Assembly: GCF_965228805.1 (NCBI RefSeq)
Contig: NZ_CBDDIE010000003.1
Coordinates: 2,914,001-2,978,000, forward strand
Reading direction: 5' to 3'
From: JASBTN01 sp965228805
Lineage (GTDB): Bacteria; Pseudomonadota; Alphaproteobacteria; Rhodobacterales; Rhodobacteraceae
DNA length: 64,000 nt
This document shows, piece after piece, positions 7,866 through 15,674 of this stretch (its first letter is position 1; the number at the start of each line of letters is the position of its first letter). The notes under the pieces are model-generated. The model was given only the letters and a program-made list of their open reading frames with translations, ran no database searches and had not been told where the DNA came from. Made by a program: the position numbers and the translations under genes.

Positions 7866-9851
7866 ATGAGCGCGAACATGATTACGGAACTTGGCCACTT
7901 TGCACTGATTCTGGCCCTGGGCGTGGCGATCGTCCAGGCAATCGTCCCCCTGGTCGGGGCGCAGAAGGGATGGACCAACTGGATGGCGGTGGCGGTGCCC
8001 GCCGCGACGGTCCAGTTCCTGCTGGTCGCCTTTTCCTTCGGGGCGCTGACCTACGCCTTTGTCACCTCGGATTTCTCTCTGAAAGTCGTCACTCTAAACT
8101 CCCACAGCGCAAAGCCGATGCTTTACAAGGTGTCGGGCGTCTGGGGCAACCACGAGGGCTCGATGCTTCTGTGGGTGCTGATCGTGGTGCTGTTCGGCGC
8201 CATGGCGGCCTGGTTTGGGGGGGGGCTGCCGCCGCGGCTGAAGGCCCGCGTGCTGGCGGTGCAGAGCGCCATCGCCGTGGCCTTCCTGGGTTTCGTGCTC
8301 TTTACCTCGAACCCGTTCATCCGCCTGGCCACGCCGCCCTTTGACGGGCAGGACCTGAACCCGCTGTTGCAGGACCCGGGCCTCGCCTTCCACCCGCCCT
8401 TCCTCTACCTGGGCTACGTGGGGCTTTCGATGGCCTTCTCCTTCGCCGTCGCCGCCTTGATCGAGGGCCGCATTGACGCCGCCTGGGGCCGCTGGGTACG
8501 CCCCTGGACGCTGGCTGCCTGGATCAACCTGACCATCGGCATCGGCCTGGGATCCTGGTGGGCCTACTACGAACTTGGCTGGGGTGGCTTCTGGTTCTGG
8601 GACCCGGTCGAGAACGCATCGTTCATGCCCTGGCTCTTCGCCGCCGCGCTGCTGCATTCGGCCATCGTGGTCGAGAAACGCGAGAGCCTGAAAAGCTGGA
8701 CCATCCTCCTGGCGATCCTGGCCTTCGGCTTCTCGCTGATCGGCACCTTCCTGGTGCGCTCGGGCGTGATCACCTCGGTCCACGCCTTCGCCACCGACCC
8801 GGAGCGCGGCGTCTATATCCTGGCGATCCTGGCGGTCTTTACCGGCGGCTCGCTGACCCTGTTTGCCGCCCGTGCCAATGCGATGGAGGCGAAGGGCGTC
8901 TTCGGCATGGTCAGCCGCGAAAGCGCGCTGGTGTTCAACAACGTCCTTCTGGCCGTCAGCTCGATCGTGGTCTTCGTCGGCACGATCTGGCCGCTGGTGG
9001 CCGAGGCCTTCTGGGGCCGCAAACTGTCGGTCGGCGCGCCCTTCTTCGAGGCCGCCTTTACCCCCTTCATGGTGGTCCTGGCTTTGATCCTGCCCTTTGG
9101 GGCGATGCTGTCGTGGAAACGGGCCAAGCTGAACCGCGTGGCCAAATCGCTGGTGCCCGCGATGATCCTTGCGGTCTCACTTGGCGCGCTGGTCTGGGCC
9201 ATGCAGGCGCATAAGTCCGCGCTGGCGCCCATTGGCCTGGCGCTTGGCACCTGGCTGGTGGTCGGCGCCCTGATCGACCAGATGAGCCGAACCGGCCGTG
9301 GCTCCATCGCCAGCCGCCTGTCGCGCCTCAGCCGCCTGCCGCGTGCTGATTGGGGCAAGACCATCGCCCATGCGGGCCTGGGTATTACCTTCATCGGCAT
9401 CTCGGGCCTGATGGCCTGGCAGGTTGAGGACATCCGCGTCGCCAACGTGGGCGACACCTACCAGGTGGCCGGTTACGACGTCACGCTGGAGCGGGTCTAT
9501 GAGGAGCAGGGGCCGAACTATATCTCAACCAAGGCCGACATGTTGGTCACCCGCAGCGGCGTCGAAGTGACCCGCTTGACGCCGGAAAAACGCGTCTATC
9601 CGGTGCAGGCCATGCCGACCACCGAGGCCGCGATCTCGAACGGGATTTGGCGTGACATCTACCTGGTGATCGGGGACCCGCAGGCAAACGGTGGTTTCGC
9701 CGTGCGCACCTTCATCAAGCCGCTGGCCAACTGGATCTGGGCGGGCTGCATCCTCATGTCGCTGGGCGGGCTGATCAGCCTCTCCGACCGCCGCTACCGT
9801 GTCGCCGCCGGCGCCGCCAAGGCCCCGATGCAGGGAGTGCCCGCCGAATGA
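7866..9851 (+). CDS. ccmF: Cytochrome c haem lyase subunit CcmF
   Basis: Large polytopic inner-membrane protein (661 aa) that with CcmH attaches haem to apocytochrome c CxxCH motifs in the periplasm. About a dozen or more hydrophobic segments are visible. The Trp-rich haem-handling motif WGGFWFWDPVEN lies at about residues 238-249, and conserved His residues lie in the neighbouring loops. ATG 7866 gives MSANMITELGHFA; ATG 7878 (MITELGHFA) is equally plausible since neither has a strong ribosome site. The stop overlaps the ccmH start by 4 nt, so the two are translationally coupled. Confidence 0.95.
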   Translation: MSANMITELGHFALILALGVAIVQAIVPLVGAQKGWTNWMAVAVPAATVQFLLVAFSFGALTYAFVTSDFSLKVVTLNSHSAKPMLYKVSGVWGNHEGSMLLWVLIVVLFGAMAAWFGGGLPPRLKARVLAVQSAIAVAFLGFVLFTSNPFIRLATPPFDGQDLNPLLQDPGLAFHPPFLYLGYVGLSMAFSFAVAALIEGRIDAAWGRWVRPWTLAAWINLTIGIGLGSWWAYYELGWGGFWFWDPVENASFMPWLFAAALLHSAIVVEKRESLKSWTILLAILAFGFSLIGTFLVRSGVITSVHAFATDPERGVYILAILAVFTGGSLTLFAARANAMEAKGVFGMVSRESALVFNNVLLAVSSIVVFVGTIWPLVAEAFWGRKLSVGAPFFEAAFTPFMVVLALILPFGAMLSWKRAKLNRVAKSLVPAMILAVSLGALVWAMQAHKSALAPIGLALGTWLVVGALIDQMSRTGRGSIASRLSRLSRLPRADWGKTIAHAGLGITFIGISGLMAWQVEDIRVANVGDTYQVAGYDVTLERVYEEQGPNYISTKADMLVTRSGVEVTRLTPEKRVYPVQAMPTTEAAISNGIWRDIYLVIGDPQANGGFAVRTFIKPLANWIWAGCILMSLGGLISLSDRRYRVAAGAAKAPMQGVPAE

Positions 9852-10309
9852 AACGCCTTGTGACATCCCTGGCCGTGAGCCTCACCCTGCTGACCAGCCC
9901 CGCGCTGGCGGTGAACCCGGATGAGGTACTGGACGATCCCGTCCTGGAACAGCGCGCCCGCGACCTGGGGCAGGAACTGCGCTGCGTCGTCTGCCGTGGT
10001 GAAAACATCGACGAAAGCAACGCCGCCATTGCCCGCGACTTGCGCCTGCTGGTCCGTGAACGGCTGCTGGAAGGCGACAGCAACGAAGAGGTGCTGGACT
10101 TCGTCGTCGAACGCTATGGCGAATATGTGTTGATGAAGCCGACCACCGCCGGGGCGAACAAGCTGCTTTGGGCCACTGGCCCGGTGCTGTTCCTCCTGGC
10201 TGGCCTGACCGGTTTCATGTACCTGCGCCGCCGCTCGAAGGCGGCGGAGCCGGCCCGCGGCCTGTCGGCCGACGAACAGGCCCGCCTTGACGAGCTGATG
10301 AAGGACTGA
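9848..10309 (+). CDS. ccmH: Cytochrome c-type biogenesis protein CcmH (apocytochrome thioreductase)
   Basis: Short CcmH (153 aa) with a cleavable signal peptide (about residues 1-21, ending SPALA), the redox motif LRCVVC with C46 and C49, and a C-terminal membrane anchor near residues 105-122. It reduces the CxxCH disulfide of apocytochrome c and hands the protein to CcmF. It overlaps ccmF by 4 nt and ends this part of the ccm set. No ccmI-like gene follows. Confidence 0.95.
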   Translation: MKRLVTSLAVSLTLLTSPALAVNPDEVLDDPVLEQRARDLGQELRCVVCRGENIDESNAAIARDLRLLVRERLLEGDSNEEVLDFVVERYGEYVLMKPTTAGANKLLWATGPVLFLLAGLTGFMYLRRRSKAAEPARGLSADEQARLDELMKD

Positions 10310-10323
10310 CTTGCGCGCATCCC

Positions 10324-10350
10324 CCGTGGGGCGTTACCGTCGCCCCACGG
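10324..10350 (+). terminator. Hairpin downstream of ccmH
   Basis: Perfect 10-bp inverted repeat (CCGTGGGGCG / CGCCCCACGG) with a 7-nt loop starts 15 nt after the ccmH stop. No T tract follows, so termination would need Rho or the hairpin may only protect the 3' end. The rest of the 182-nt gap before the next gene shows nothing else recognisable. Confidence 0.45.
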
Positions 10351-10491
10351 TCCGCAGTTCACCGAGTCGCTGCCATCCCTTTCGGGACATGCTGAACCTG
10401 CCTAGAACCCATGATTGGTTTCCCCGCGCGTCCCTGTGCGGCAAGGGCAGCTCCCGCCATGTATCCGGATGCGCCATGAGGGATGACTGAC

Positions 10492-11007
10492 ATGACCCGA
10501 GATACCATTTCCCTGACCCTACCGGACCTCAGCGCCTTTGCCCGCACCCTGCGTGGGCAGCTGGGCGAGGATGCCCCCGGCCATCAGAGCCTGTTGAACC
10601 TGTTGGCCCGTGCGGGCGGTTATCGCAACTATCAGCACCTTCGCGCGACGCAAGACGGGCCGGTGGCCCCGGCGGATGGTGCGGCCGTGAGCCGCGCACT
10701 GAGGTGGTTTGATGACCAGGGGCGCCTGACCGGCTGGCCTGCGAAACGATCCGTGCGCCAACTGTGCCTCTGGGCACTCTGGGCGCAACTGCCGCCCGGG
10801 CGTTATGACGAGCGCGAAATCTCGGCGTTGATTGATCCGATGATGGCGTTCCGTGACCCCGCTCAGGTGCGTCGTTCTCTGGTCGAGGACGCACGGCTCA
10901 AGCGCAATCGCGACGGCACAGGCTACGAACGCCAACCTGCCCGGCCCGATGCCACCGCCCAGGCGGTGATCGCGGCAGTGACGCGGCGTCGGACCGGGGG
11001 CGGGTAA
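10492..11007 (+). CDS. DUF2087 domain-containing protein
   Basis: A 171-aa soluble protein. The C-terminal half (about residues 80-150) has the DUF2087 pattern: a YDEREISALIDPMMAFRDPAQVRRSLVEDA-like stretch read as a small winged-helix-like module, then RNRDGTGYER. The N-terminal 60 residues (SLTLPDLSAFARTLRGQL) are not recognised. A GAGGG ribosome site at 10478-10482 is 9 nt from ATG 10492 but touches ATG 10483, so 10492 is preferred. DUF2087 domains are often fused to regulators, so a nucleic-acid-linked role is possible but unproven. Confidence 0.75.
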   Translation: MTRDTISLTLPDLSAFARTLRGQLGEDAPGHQSLLNLLARAGGYRNYQHLRATQDGPVAPADGAAVSRALRWFDDQGRLTGWPAKRSVRQLCLWALWAQLPPGRYDEREISALIDPMMAFRDPAQVRRSLVEDARLKRNRDGTGYERQPARPDATAQAVIAAVTRRRTGGG

Positions 11008-11067
11008 TCCGCCCCTTTCCTTTCCGCCCCGCCTGACCAATATATCCCGCAAAGACGCCGCGTCCGG

Positions 11068-11095
11068 GTTTAACCGTCCATGCGGTCGGTTAAAC
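11068..11095. promoter_or_regulatory. Inverted-repeat operator candidate upstream of the enoyl-CoA hydratase gene
   Basis: Perfect 9-bp arms GTTTAACCG and CGGTTAAAC are separated by 10 nt and end 24 nt before the ATG at 11120. The spacing suits a dimeric helix-turn-helix regulator such as a TetR- or GntR-type acyl-CoA-responsive repressor. The arms also contain TTAACC, similar to CtrA half-sites. The regulator is not identified. Confidence 0.45.
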
Positions 11096-11119
11096 TGGCG
11101 CGGAATGTGGGAGGACCCA

Positions 11120-11896
11120 ATGGACTACGAAACGATTCGCCTCGAGATCACCGAGGGGCTGGCGGTGCTGACTTTCAACCGCCCCGACAAGTACAATGCG
11201 CTGAACACCCAGATGCGCGCCGAGATCGCCCATGCGGTCAAGGCGGCGGGCGAGGGGGCGCGCGCCCTGGTGATCACCGGCGAAGGCAAGGCGTTTTGTT
11301 CGGGCCAGGATCTGGGTGACCGCGCCAATGCGGCGGATGTCGACCTGGAACGCACCCTGCGCGACGAATATCAGCCGATCCTTGACGCGATCTATGAAAG
11401 CCCGATCCCGATCATCGCCGCGGTGAACGGTCCCGCCGCCGGGGCTGGCGCCAATATTGCCCTGGCCGCCGATGTGGTGATCGCCAAGGAAAGCGCCTAT
11501 TTCATGCAGGCCTTTGCCAAGATCGGCCTGATCCCCGACGCGGGCGGCACCTATTGGATGCCCCGCACCATGGGTTTCGCCAAGGCGATGGGCGCGGCGA
11601 TGTTTGCAGAAAAGATCACCGCCCGGCAGGCCGCCGACTGGGGGCTGATCTGGGAGGCCGTGGCAGACGAAGACTTCGAAGCCAACTGGCGCGCCCGTGG
11701 CGAATACCTGGCCAACGGCCCGACCCTGGCCTTCCGCCACATCCGCAAGGCGATCCGCGCCTCGCTGGACAACTCGCTGGAAGATCAACTGGCGCTGGAA
11801 GCCCACGCCCAGGGCGACTGCGGCAAGTCGCGGGATTTCTCGGAAGGGGTCATGTCCTTCCTGGAAAAACGCGCGCCAAAGTTCGAGGGGCGCTGA
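11120..11896 (+). CDS. Enoyl-CoA hydratase/isomerase family protein, PaaG-like
   Basis: A 258-aa crotonase-fold protein acting on acyl-CoA thioesters in the cytoplasm. The oxyanion-hole region FCSGQDLGDR (about residues 60-69), AAVNGPAAGAGANIALAADVV and IGLIPDAGGTYWMPR are visible. The last block is characteristic of PaaG-type 2-(1,2-epoxy-1,2-dihydrophenyl)acetyl-CoA isomerases, although no other paa genes are nearby, so a general beta-oxidation role is also possible. ATG 11120 is chosen because GGGAGG sits 5 nt upstream; 11105 is in frame but poorly placed. A strong intrinsic terminator follows. Confidence 0.85.
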   Translation: MDYETIRLEITEGLAVLTFNRPDKYNALNTQMRAEIAHAVKAAGEGARALVITGEGKAFCSGQDLGDRANAADVDLERTLRDEYQPILDAIYESPIPIIAAVNGPAAGAGANIALAADVVIAKESAYFMQAFAKIGLIPDAGGTYWMPRTMGFAKAMGAAMFAEKITARQAADWGLIWEAVADEDFEANWRARGEYLANGPTLAFRHIRKAIRASLDNSLEDQLALEAHAQGDCGKSRDFSEGVMSFLEKRAPKFEGR

Positions 11897-11917
11897 ACGT
11901 CGCTCGACCGGGTTCCA

Positions 11918-11948
11918 GAGGCCGCTGATTTCAGCGGCCTCTTTTTTT
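11918..11948 (+). terminator. Rho-independent terminator of the enoyl-CoA hydratase gene
   Basis: An 11-bp stem (GAGGCCGCTGA / TCAGCGGCCTC) is followed directly by seven Ts, starting 22 nt after the stop codon. This is a textbook intrinsic terminator on the plus strand. The remaining ~115 nt before the next gene contain no recognisable feature. Confidence 0.9.
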
Positions 11949-12063
11949 GGTTTACGGGCCGATCTCAAGCGTCGAGTAAGGAAAATCTGCCCATCTCCTT
12001 ACGAAAATCTCGACATTCGGCGTGGGAATATAGGCACGATATTTGCAACGCCGAGACCCCGCC

Positions 12064-12783
12064 ATGTCCCTTGTCCCACAGGTTGTTCGACTGTTCTTGA
12101 ACGCGATCATTGCCGGTGGAGCGATAGGATTGATTCTGATTCTGGCGGCGACCCGAGGCGATGCGTGGGCAGATCGCGTGCTTGTTCTGGCTGCATGGCT
12201 TTCGGTTGCGGTGAGCCTGGCCGCGTTGGCACTGTCCATACAGGTGAAATCACGATGGGCGATAGGTGCGGGCCTGGTCTGCCTCTCCCTCTTGGCGGTT
12301 GGGGCGGTGGTGGGCCTCCTGGAATGCGCCATGGGCGGGCTGTCAGGAGGATATGAAAGATACGGCAACTGCGGCGTGGACCGGATGGTCCAAGTCGCAT
12401 TGGTCTGGGTGGGGGTATGCCTTGTTCTTTTAGGGCGCTCGGCGCGGGTGTTCTGGCCCATGCTGGCTGTCTGCCTGCCCCTTGCCTTGGTCGTTGTGCA
12501 GGTCTTCTTGTTGGCCCCGTTGCACAAGATTATCGGGGCGACCGATCTTTCGAACACCTGTTTTCTGGTCGGTTACGCCGAGGTTGGCGACGACACGGGA
12601 TCGCTGCGCCGCTTACAGGAAAGGGAGCGTCCAGAATTTGGCTGGGTGGTCGGTGAACATTCCCCAAGAGTCTATCGCTTGGACGAAGGGCAGGCCGATA
12701 TCTGGTGGTATTCAACTCGCGAGTTTGTCCCGGTGGCAACCACGCCAATCTTGGGGACAGCCTGTGATTTGCAGGGCCGATAA
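12064..12783 (+). CDS. Hypothetical membrane protein, about five transmembrane segments
   Basis: A 239-aa protein with hydrophobic segments at about residues 6-28, 36-56, 63-85, 103-120 and 124-148. A C-terminal soluble region of ~85 aa follows and contains ERPEFGWVVGEHSPRVYRLDEGQ, which ends near IWWYSTREFVP. No family is recognised. Two cysteine pairs (ECAMGG...YGNCG and TCFLVG...TACDL) could form disulfides on the outer face. It is a single-gene unit lying between the 11.9-kb and 12.8-kb terminators. The sequence upstream (AAAATCTCG, ATATAGGCACGATATTTGC) is more AT-rich than the surroundings, which may reflect its promoter. Confidence 0.6.
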   Translation: MSLVPQVVRLFLNAIIAGGAIGLILILAATRGDAWADRVLVLAAWLSVAVSLAALALSIQVKSRWAIGAGLVCLSLLAVGAVVGLLECAMGGLSGGYERYGNCGVDRMVQVALVWVGVCLVLLGRSARVFWPMLAVCLPLALVVVQVFLLAPLHKIIGATDLSNTCFLVGYAEVGDDTGSLRRLQERERPEFGWVVGEHSPRVYRLDEGQADIWWYSTREFVPVATTPILGTACDLQGR

Positions 12784-12794
12784 CATGGGGTAAA

Positions 12795-12826
12795 CGAAAA
12801 AGGCCGCCCGATCGGGCGGCCTTTCG
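12795..12826. terminator. Bidirectional terminator between the hypothetical membrane gene and gltA
   Basis: A 12-bp stem (AAAGGCCGCCCG / CGGGCGGCCTTT) with only an AT dinucleotide between the arms, so the practical loop is larger. It is flanked by an A run on the left and Ts on the right. Read on the minus strand it ends gltA with a T-rich tail, and on the plus strand it ends the membrane protein gene. Confidence 0.85.
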
Positions 12827-12847
12827 TGTGACGCGGGGAAGGGGCGC

Positions 12848-14143
12848 TCAGCGCTCTTCCACATCCGTGTAGTCGCGGTTGGTTTCACCCATGTACAGCT
12901 GGCGCGGGCGGCCGATCTTGTGCGCGGGATCGGACAGCTGTTCCTTCCACTGCGAGATCCAGCCCACGGTGCGGCTCAGCGCGAAGATCGGGGTGAACAT
13001 CGAGGTCGGGAAGCCCATCGCCTCCAGAATGATGCCCGAGTAGAAGTCGACGTTCGGGAACAGCTTCTTCTCGATGAAATACGGGTCGTTCAGGGCGGTC
13101 TGTTCCAGCTCCTTGGCGACCTGCAAGAGCGGGTTGTCTTCGATGCCCAGCAGTTCCAGCACCTCGTCGGCCGACTGTTTCAGCACGGTCGCGCGCGGGT
13201 CGGTGTTCTTGTAGACGCGGTGGCCGAAGCCCATCAGGCGGAACGGGTCGTTCTTGTCCTTGGCGCGGGCGATGAATTCCGGAATGCGGTCAACCGAGCC
13301 GATTTCCTTCAGCATCTCCAGGCAGGCCTGGTTGGCGCCACCGTGGGCTGGACCCCAGAGGCAGGCGATGCCGGCGGCGATACAGGCGAACGGGTTGGCG
13401 CCCGAGGAGGAGGCCAGGCGCACGGTCGAGGTCGAGGCGTTCTGCTCGTGATCGGCGTGCAGGGTAAAGATCCGGTCCATGGCGCGGGCCAGGATCGGGT
13501 TCACCTCGTAGTCCTCGGCCGGGACCGAGAAGCACATGTGCAGGAAGTTCGAGGCGTAATCCAGCGAGTTCTTCGGATAGATGAAGGGCTGGCCGATCGA
13601 GTATTTATAGGCCATCGCGGCGATGGTCGGCATCTTGGCGATCAGGCGGTGCGAGGCGACCTCGCGCTGACGCGGGTCCGAGATGTCGGTCGAGTCGTGA
13701 TAGAATGCCGACATGGCACCGACCACGCCCACCATGGTCGCCATCGGGTGCGCATCCCGACGGAAGCCACGGAAGAACATGTGCATCTGCTCATGGATCA
13801 TCGTGTGGCGGGTGATGGTGCGTTCGAACTCTTCCAGCTCGGCGGCCGAGGGCAGGTTGCCGTAGAGCAGCAGGTAGCAGACTTCGAGGTAATGCGATTT
13901 TTCCGCCAACTGGTCGATCGGGTAGCCGCGGTGCAGCAGTTCACCCTTGTTGCCATCAATGAAGGTGATGGTCGAATCGCACGATGCGGTCGAGGTGTAG
14001 CCGGGGTCGTAGGTGAAGACGCCGCCCTGAGCATAAAGCTTGGTGATGTCGATCACGTCCGGCCCCAGCGTCGGGGAATACATCGGCAGATCGATCTCCT
14101 TGTCACCAACGGTGAGCTTCGCGGTTCCTGTCTGTTCTGCCAT
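12848..14143 (-). CDS. gltA: Citrate synthase
   Basis: Condenses oxaloacetate and acetyl-CoA to citrate at TCA cycle entry; type II hexameric enzyme of 431 aa, the usual length. Active-site blocks include the histidine region GPAHGGANQ and FGHRVYKNTDPRA with the conserved His, and the catalytic Asp near the C-terminus. ATG 14143 (MAEQTGTAKLTVGDKE) follows an AAGGGAAC ribosome site; the frame is open further to 14164 but that start lacks one. It is 51 nt downstream of gltX on the same strand. Confidence 0.97.
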   Translation of the reverse strand: MAEQTGTAKLTVGDKEIDLPMYSPTLGPDVIDITKLYAQGGVFTYDPGYTSTASCDSTITFIDGNKGELLHRGYPIDQLAEKSHYLEVCYLLLYGNLPSAAELEEFERTITRHTMIHEQMHMFFRGFRRDAHPMATMVGVVGAMSAFYHDSTDISDPRQREVASHRLIAKMPTIAAMAYKYSIGQPFIYPKNSLDYASNFLHMCFSVPAEDYEVNPILARAMDRIFTLHADHEQNASTSTVRLASSSGANPFACIAAGIACLWGPAHGGANQACLEMLKEIGSVDRIPEFIARAKDKNDPFRLMGFGHRVYKNTDPRATVLKQSADEVLELLGIEDNPLLQVAKELEQTALNDPYFIEKKLFPNVDFYSGIILEAMGFPTSMFTPIFALSRTVGWISQWKEQLSDPAHKIGRPRQLYMGETNRDYTDVEER

Positions 14144-14194
14144 GTCTGTTCCCTTCTCGTGCATGTTCCTGGCCCGGCTGGGCGGGGTCGTGTC

Positions 14195-15598
14195 TCAGTT
14201 CGATGCGTCCTCCAGGCGGGCGATGGTTTCTTCGCGCCCAAGGACCAGCATCATGTCAAAAACGCTGGGGGTCACGGCCCGTCCCGCAAGGGCTGCGCGC
14301 AGCGGCGCGGCCAGCTTGCCGAACTTGGTTCCGTGGGCCTCTGCGAGCCCATTCAGCACCCCCTCCAGCGTGTCGCGATCCCAGCTACCATTTTGCAGCT
14401 GCGGCGTCAATTCTTTCAGTATACGACGGGATACATCATCCAGGGCCTTGTCGGCCTTCTCGTCCCGGTCGAGGGGGCGGGAAGCCAGGGCAAAGCGCGC
14501 TTTTTCAATGAGTTGCGGCAGGGTTTTCGCCGCGCCTTTCAGGCAATACATCGCCTTCGACAAATTCTCGCGTTGCTGCGCCTGCAAAACGGGCTGATCG
14601 GTCGCAGCAAGGAAATCCTCGACGGCGGCCAGCACGGCAGCGTCTTCCATCATGCCCAGGTGCTGACCCGAGATATTGTCGAGCTTCTTGAAGTCGAAAC
14701 GGGCGGGCGATTTGCCGATTCCCGACAGGTCGAACCACTCCAGTGCCTGGGCGTCCGTGAAGACTTCATCATCGCCGTGGGACCAGCCCAGACGGGCCAG
14801 GTAATTGCGCATCGCCTGCGCCGGGTAGCCCATGGCCTGGTATTCCTCGACCCCCAGCGCGCCGTGGCGTTTCGACAGTTTCTTGCCGTCCGGCCCGTGG
14901 ATCAGCGGGATATGCGCCCAGACCGGGATCTCCCAGCCCATCGCCAGATAGACCAGTGCCTGGCGCGCGGCATTGTTCAGGTGGTCATCCCCCCGGATCA
15001 CATGGGTCACACCCATGTCATGGTCATCAACAACAACGGCCAGCATATAGGTGGGCGTACCGTCCGAGCGTAAACAAATCATGTCGTCCAGCTGGTCATT
15101 GCGGATCGTGACCTTGCCCTGCACCTCGTCGTTGATTTCGGTCACCCCCTCCCGCGGGGCCTTCAGGCGGATCACATAGGGCGCATCCGGATGGGTCGCG
15201 GGGTCGGCGTCGCGCCAGGGGCTCTGGTAGAGCGTCGACTTGCCCTCGGCCCGGGCGGCGTCACGGAACTCCTGGATCTCTTCCTGGGTGGCGAAACATT
15301 TGTAGGCATGGCCATTTGACAGCATTTCGCGGGCCACCTCGGCGTGGCGTTCGGCGCGGTCGAACTGGCTGACCACCTCGCCGTCATGGTCCAGCCCCAG
15401 CCAGTCCATGCCCTTCAGGATCGCCGCCGTCGCCTCGGGGGTCGAGCGCGCGCGGTCGGTGTCCTCGATGCGCAGCAGGAACTTGCCGCCACGCCCGCGC
15501 GCATAAAGCCAGTTGAACAGCGCGGTGCGCGCGCCGCCGATGTGAAGATAGCCAGTGGGCGAGGGGGCGAAACGGGTGACGACCTGTGTGGGGCTCAT
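14195..15598 (-). CDS. gltX: Glutamyl-tRNA synthetase
   Basis: Class I synthetase of 467 aa that charges tRNA-Glu. The HIGH-equivalent HIGG lies at residues 19-22 after RFAPSPTGYL, and the KMSKS-equivalent KLSKR near residue 240. Length matches bacterial GluRS. ATG 15598 (MSPTQVVTRFAPSP) gives the canonical N-terminus; the frame extends 8 codons upstream without a better start. Many alphaproteobacteria have two GltX-like enzymes, one also charging tRNA-Gln, and which one this is cannot be told here. It is divergent from comEC, with 76 nt between them. Confidence 0.96.
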   Translation of the reverse strand: MSPTQVVTRFAPSPTGYLHIGGARTALFNWLYARGRGGKFLLRIEDTDRARSTPEATAAILKGMDWLGLDHDGEVVSQFDRAERHAEVAREMLSNGHAYKCFATQEEIQEFRDAARAEGKSTLYQSPWRDADPATHPDAPYVIRLKAPREGVTEINDEVQGKVTIRNDQLDDMICLRSDGTPTYMLAVVVDDHDMGVTHVIRGDDHLNNAARQALVYLAMGWEIPVWAHIPLIHGPDGKKLSKRHGALGVEEYQAMGYPAQAMRNYLARLGWSHGDDEVFTDAQALEWFDLSGIGKSPARFDFKKLDNISGQHLGMMEDAAVLAAVEDFLAATDQPVLQAQQRENLSKAMYCLKGAAKTLPQLIEKARFALASRPLDRDEKADKALDDVSRRILKELTPQLQNGSWDRDTLEGVLNGLAEAHGTKFGKLAAPLRAALAGRAVTPSVFDMMLVLGREETIARLEDASN

Positions 15599-15674
15599 GT
15601 GCGTTAACCTTTTGGAAACCATGCTGCGCGTAGCGTTGTCCGTGGTCTAGAACGTGAAGGCGGAGAGGACAAGA

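Noticed and set aside
12920..15073. 717-aa plus-strand open frame covering gltA and part of gltX
   Set aside because: It is antisense to two unambiguous genes and its product is His/Arg/Gly-rich with no domain. Long antisense frames are expected in such GC-rich codon usage.
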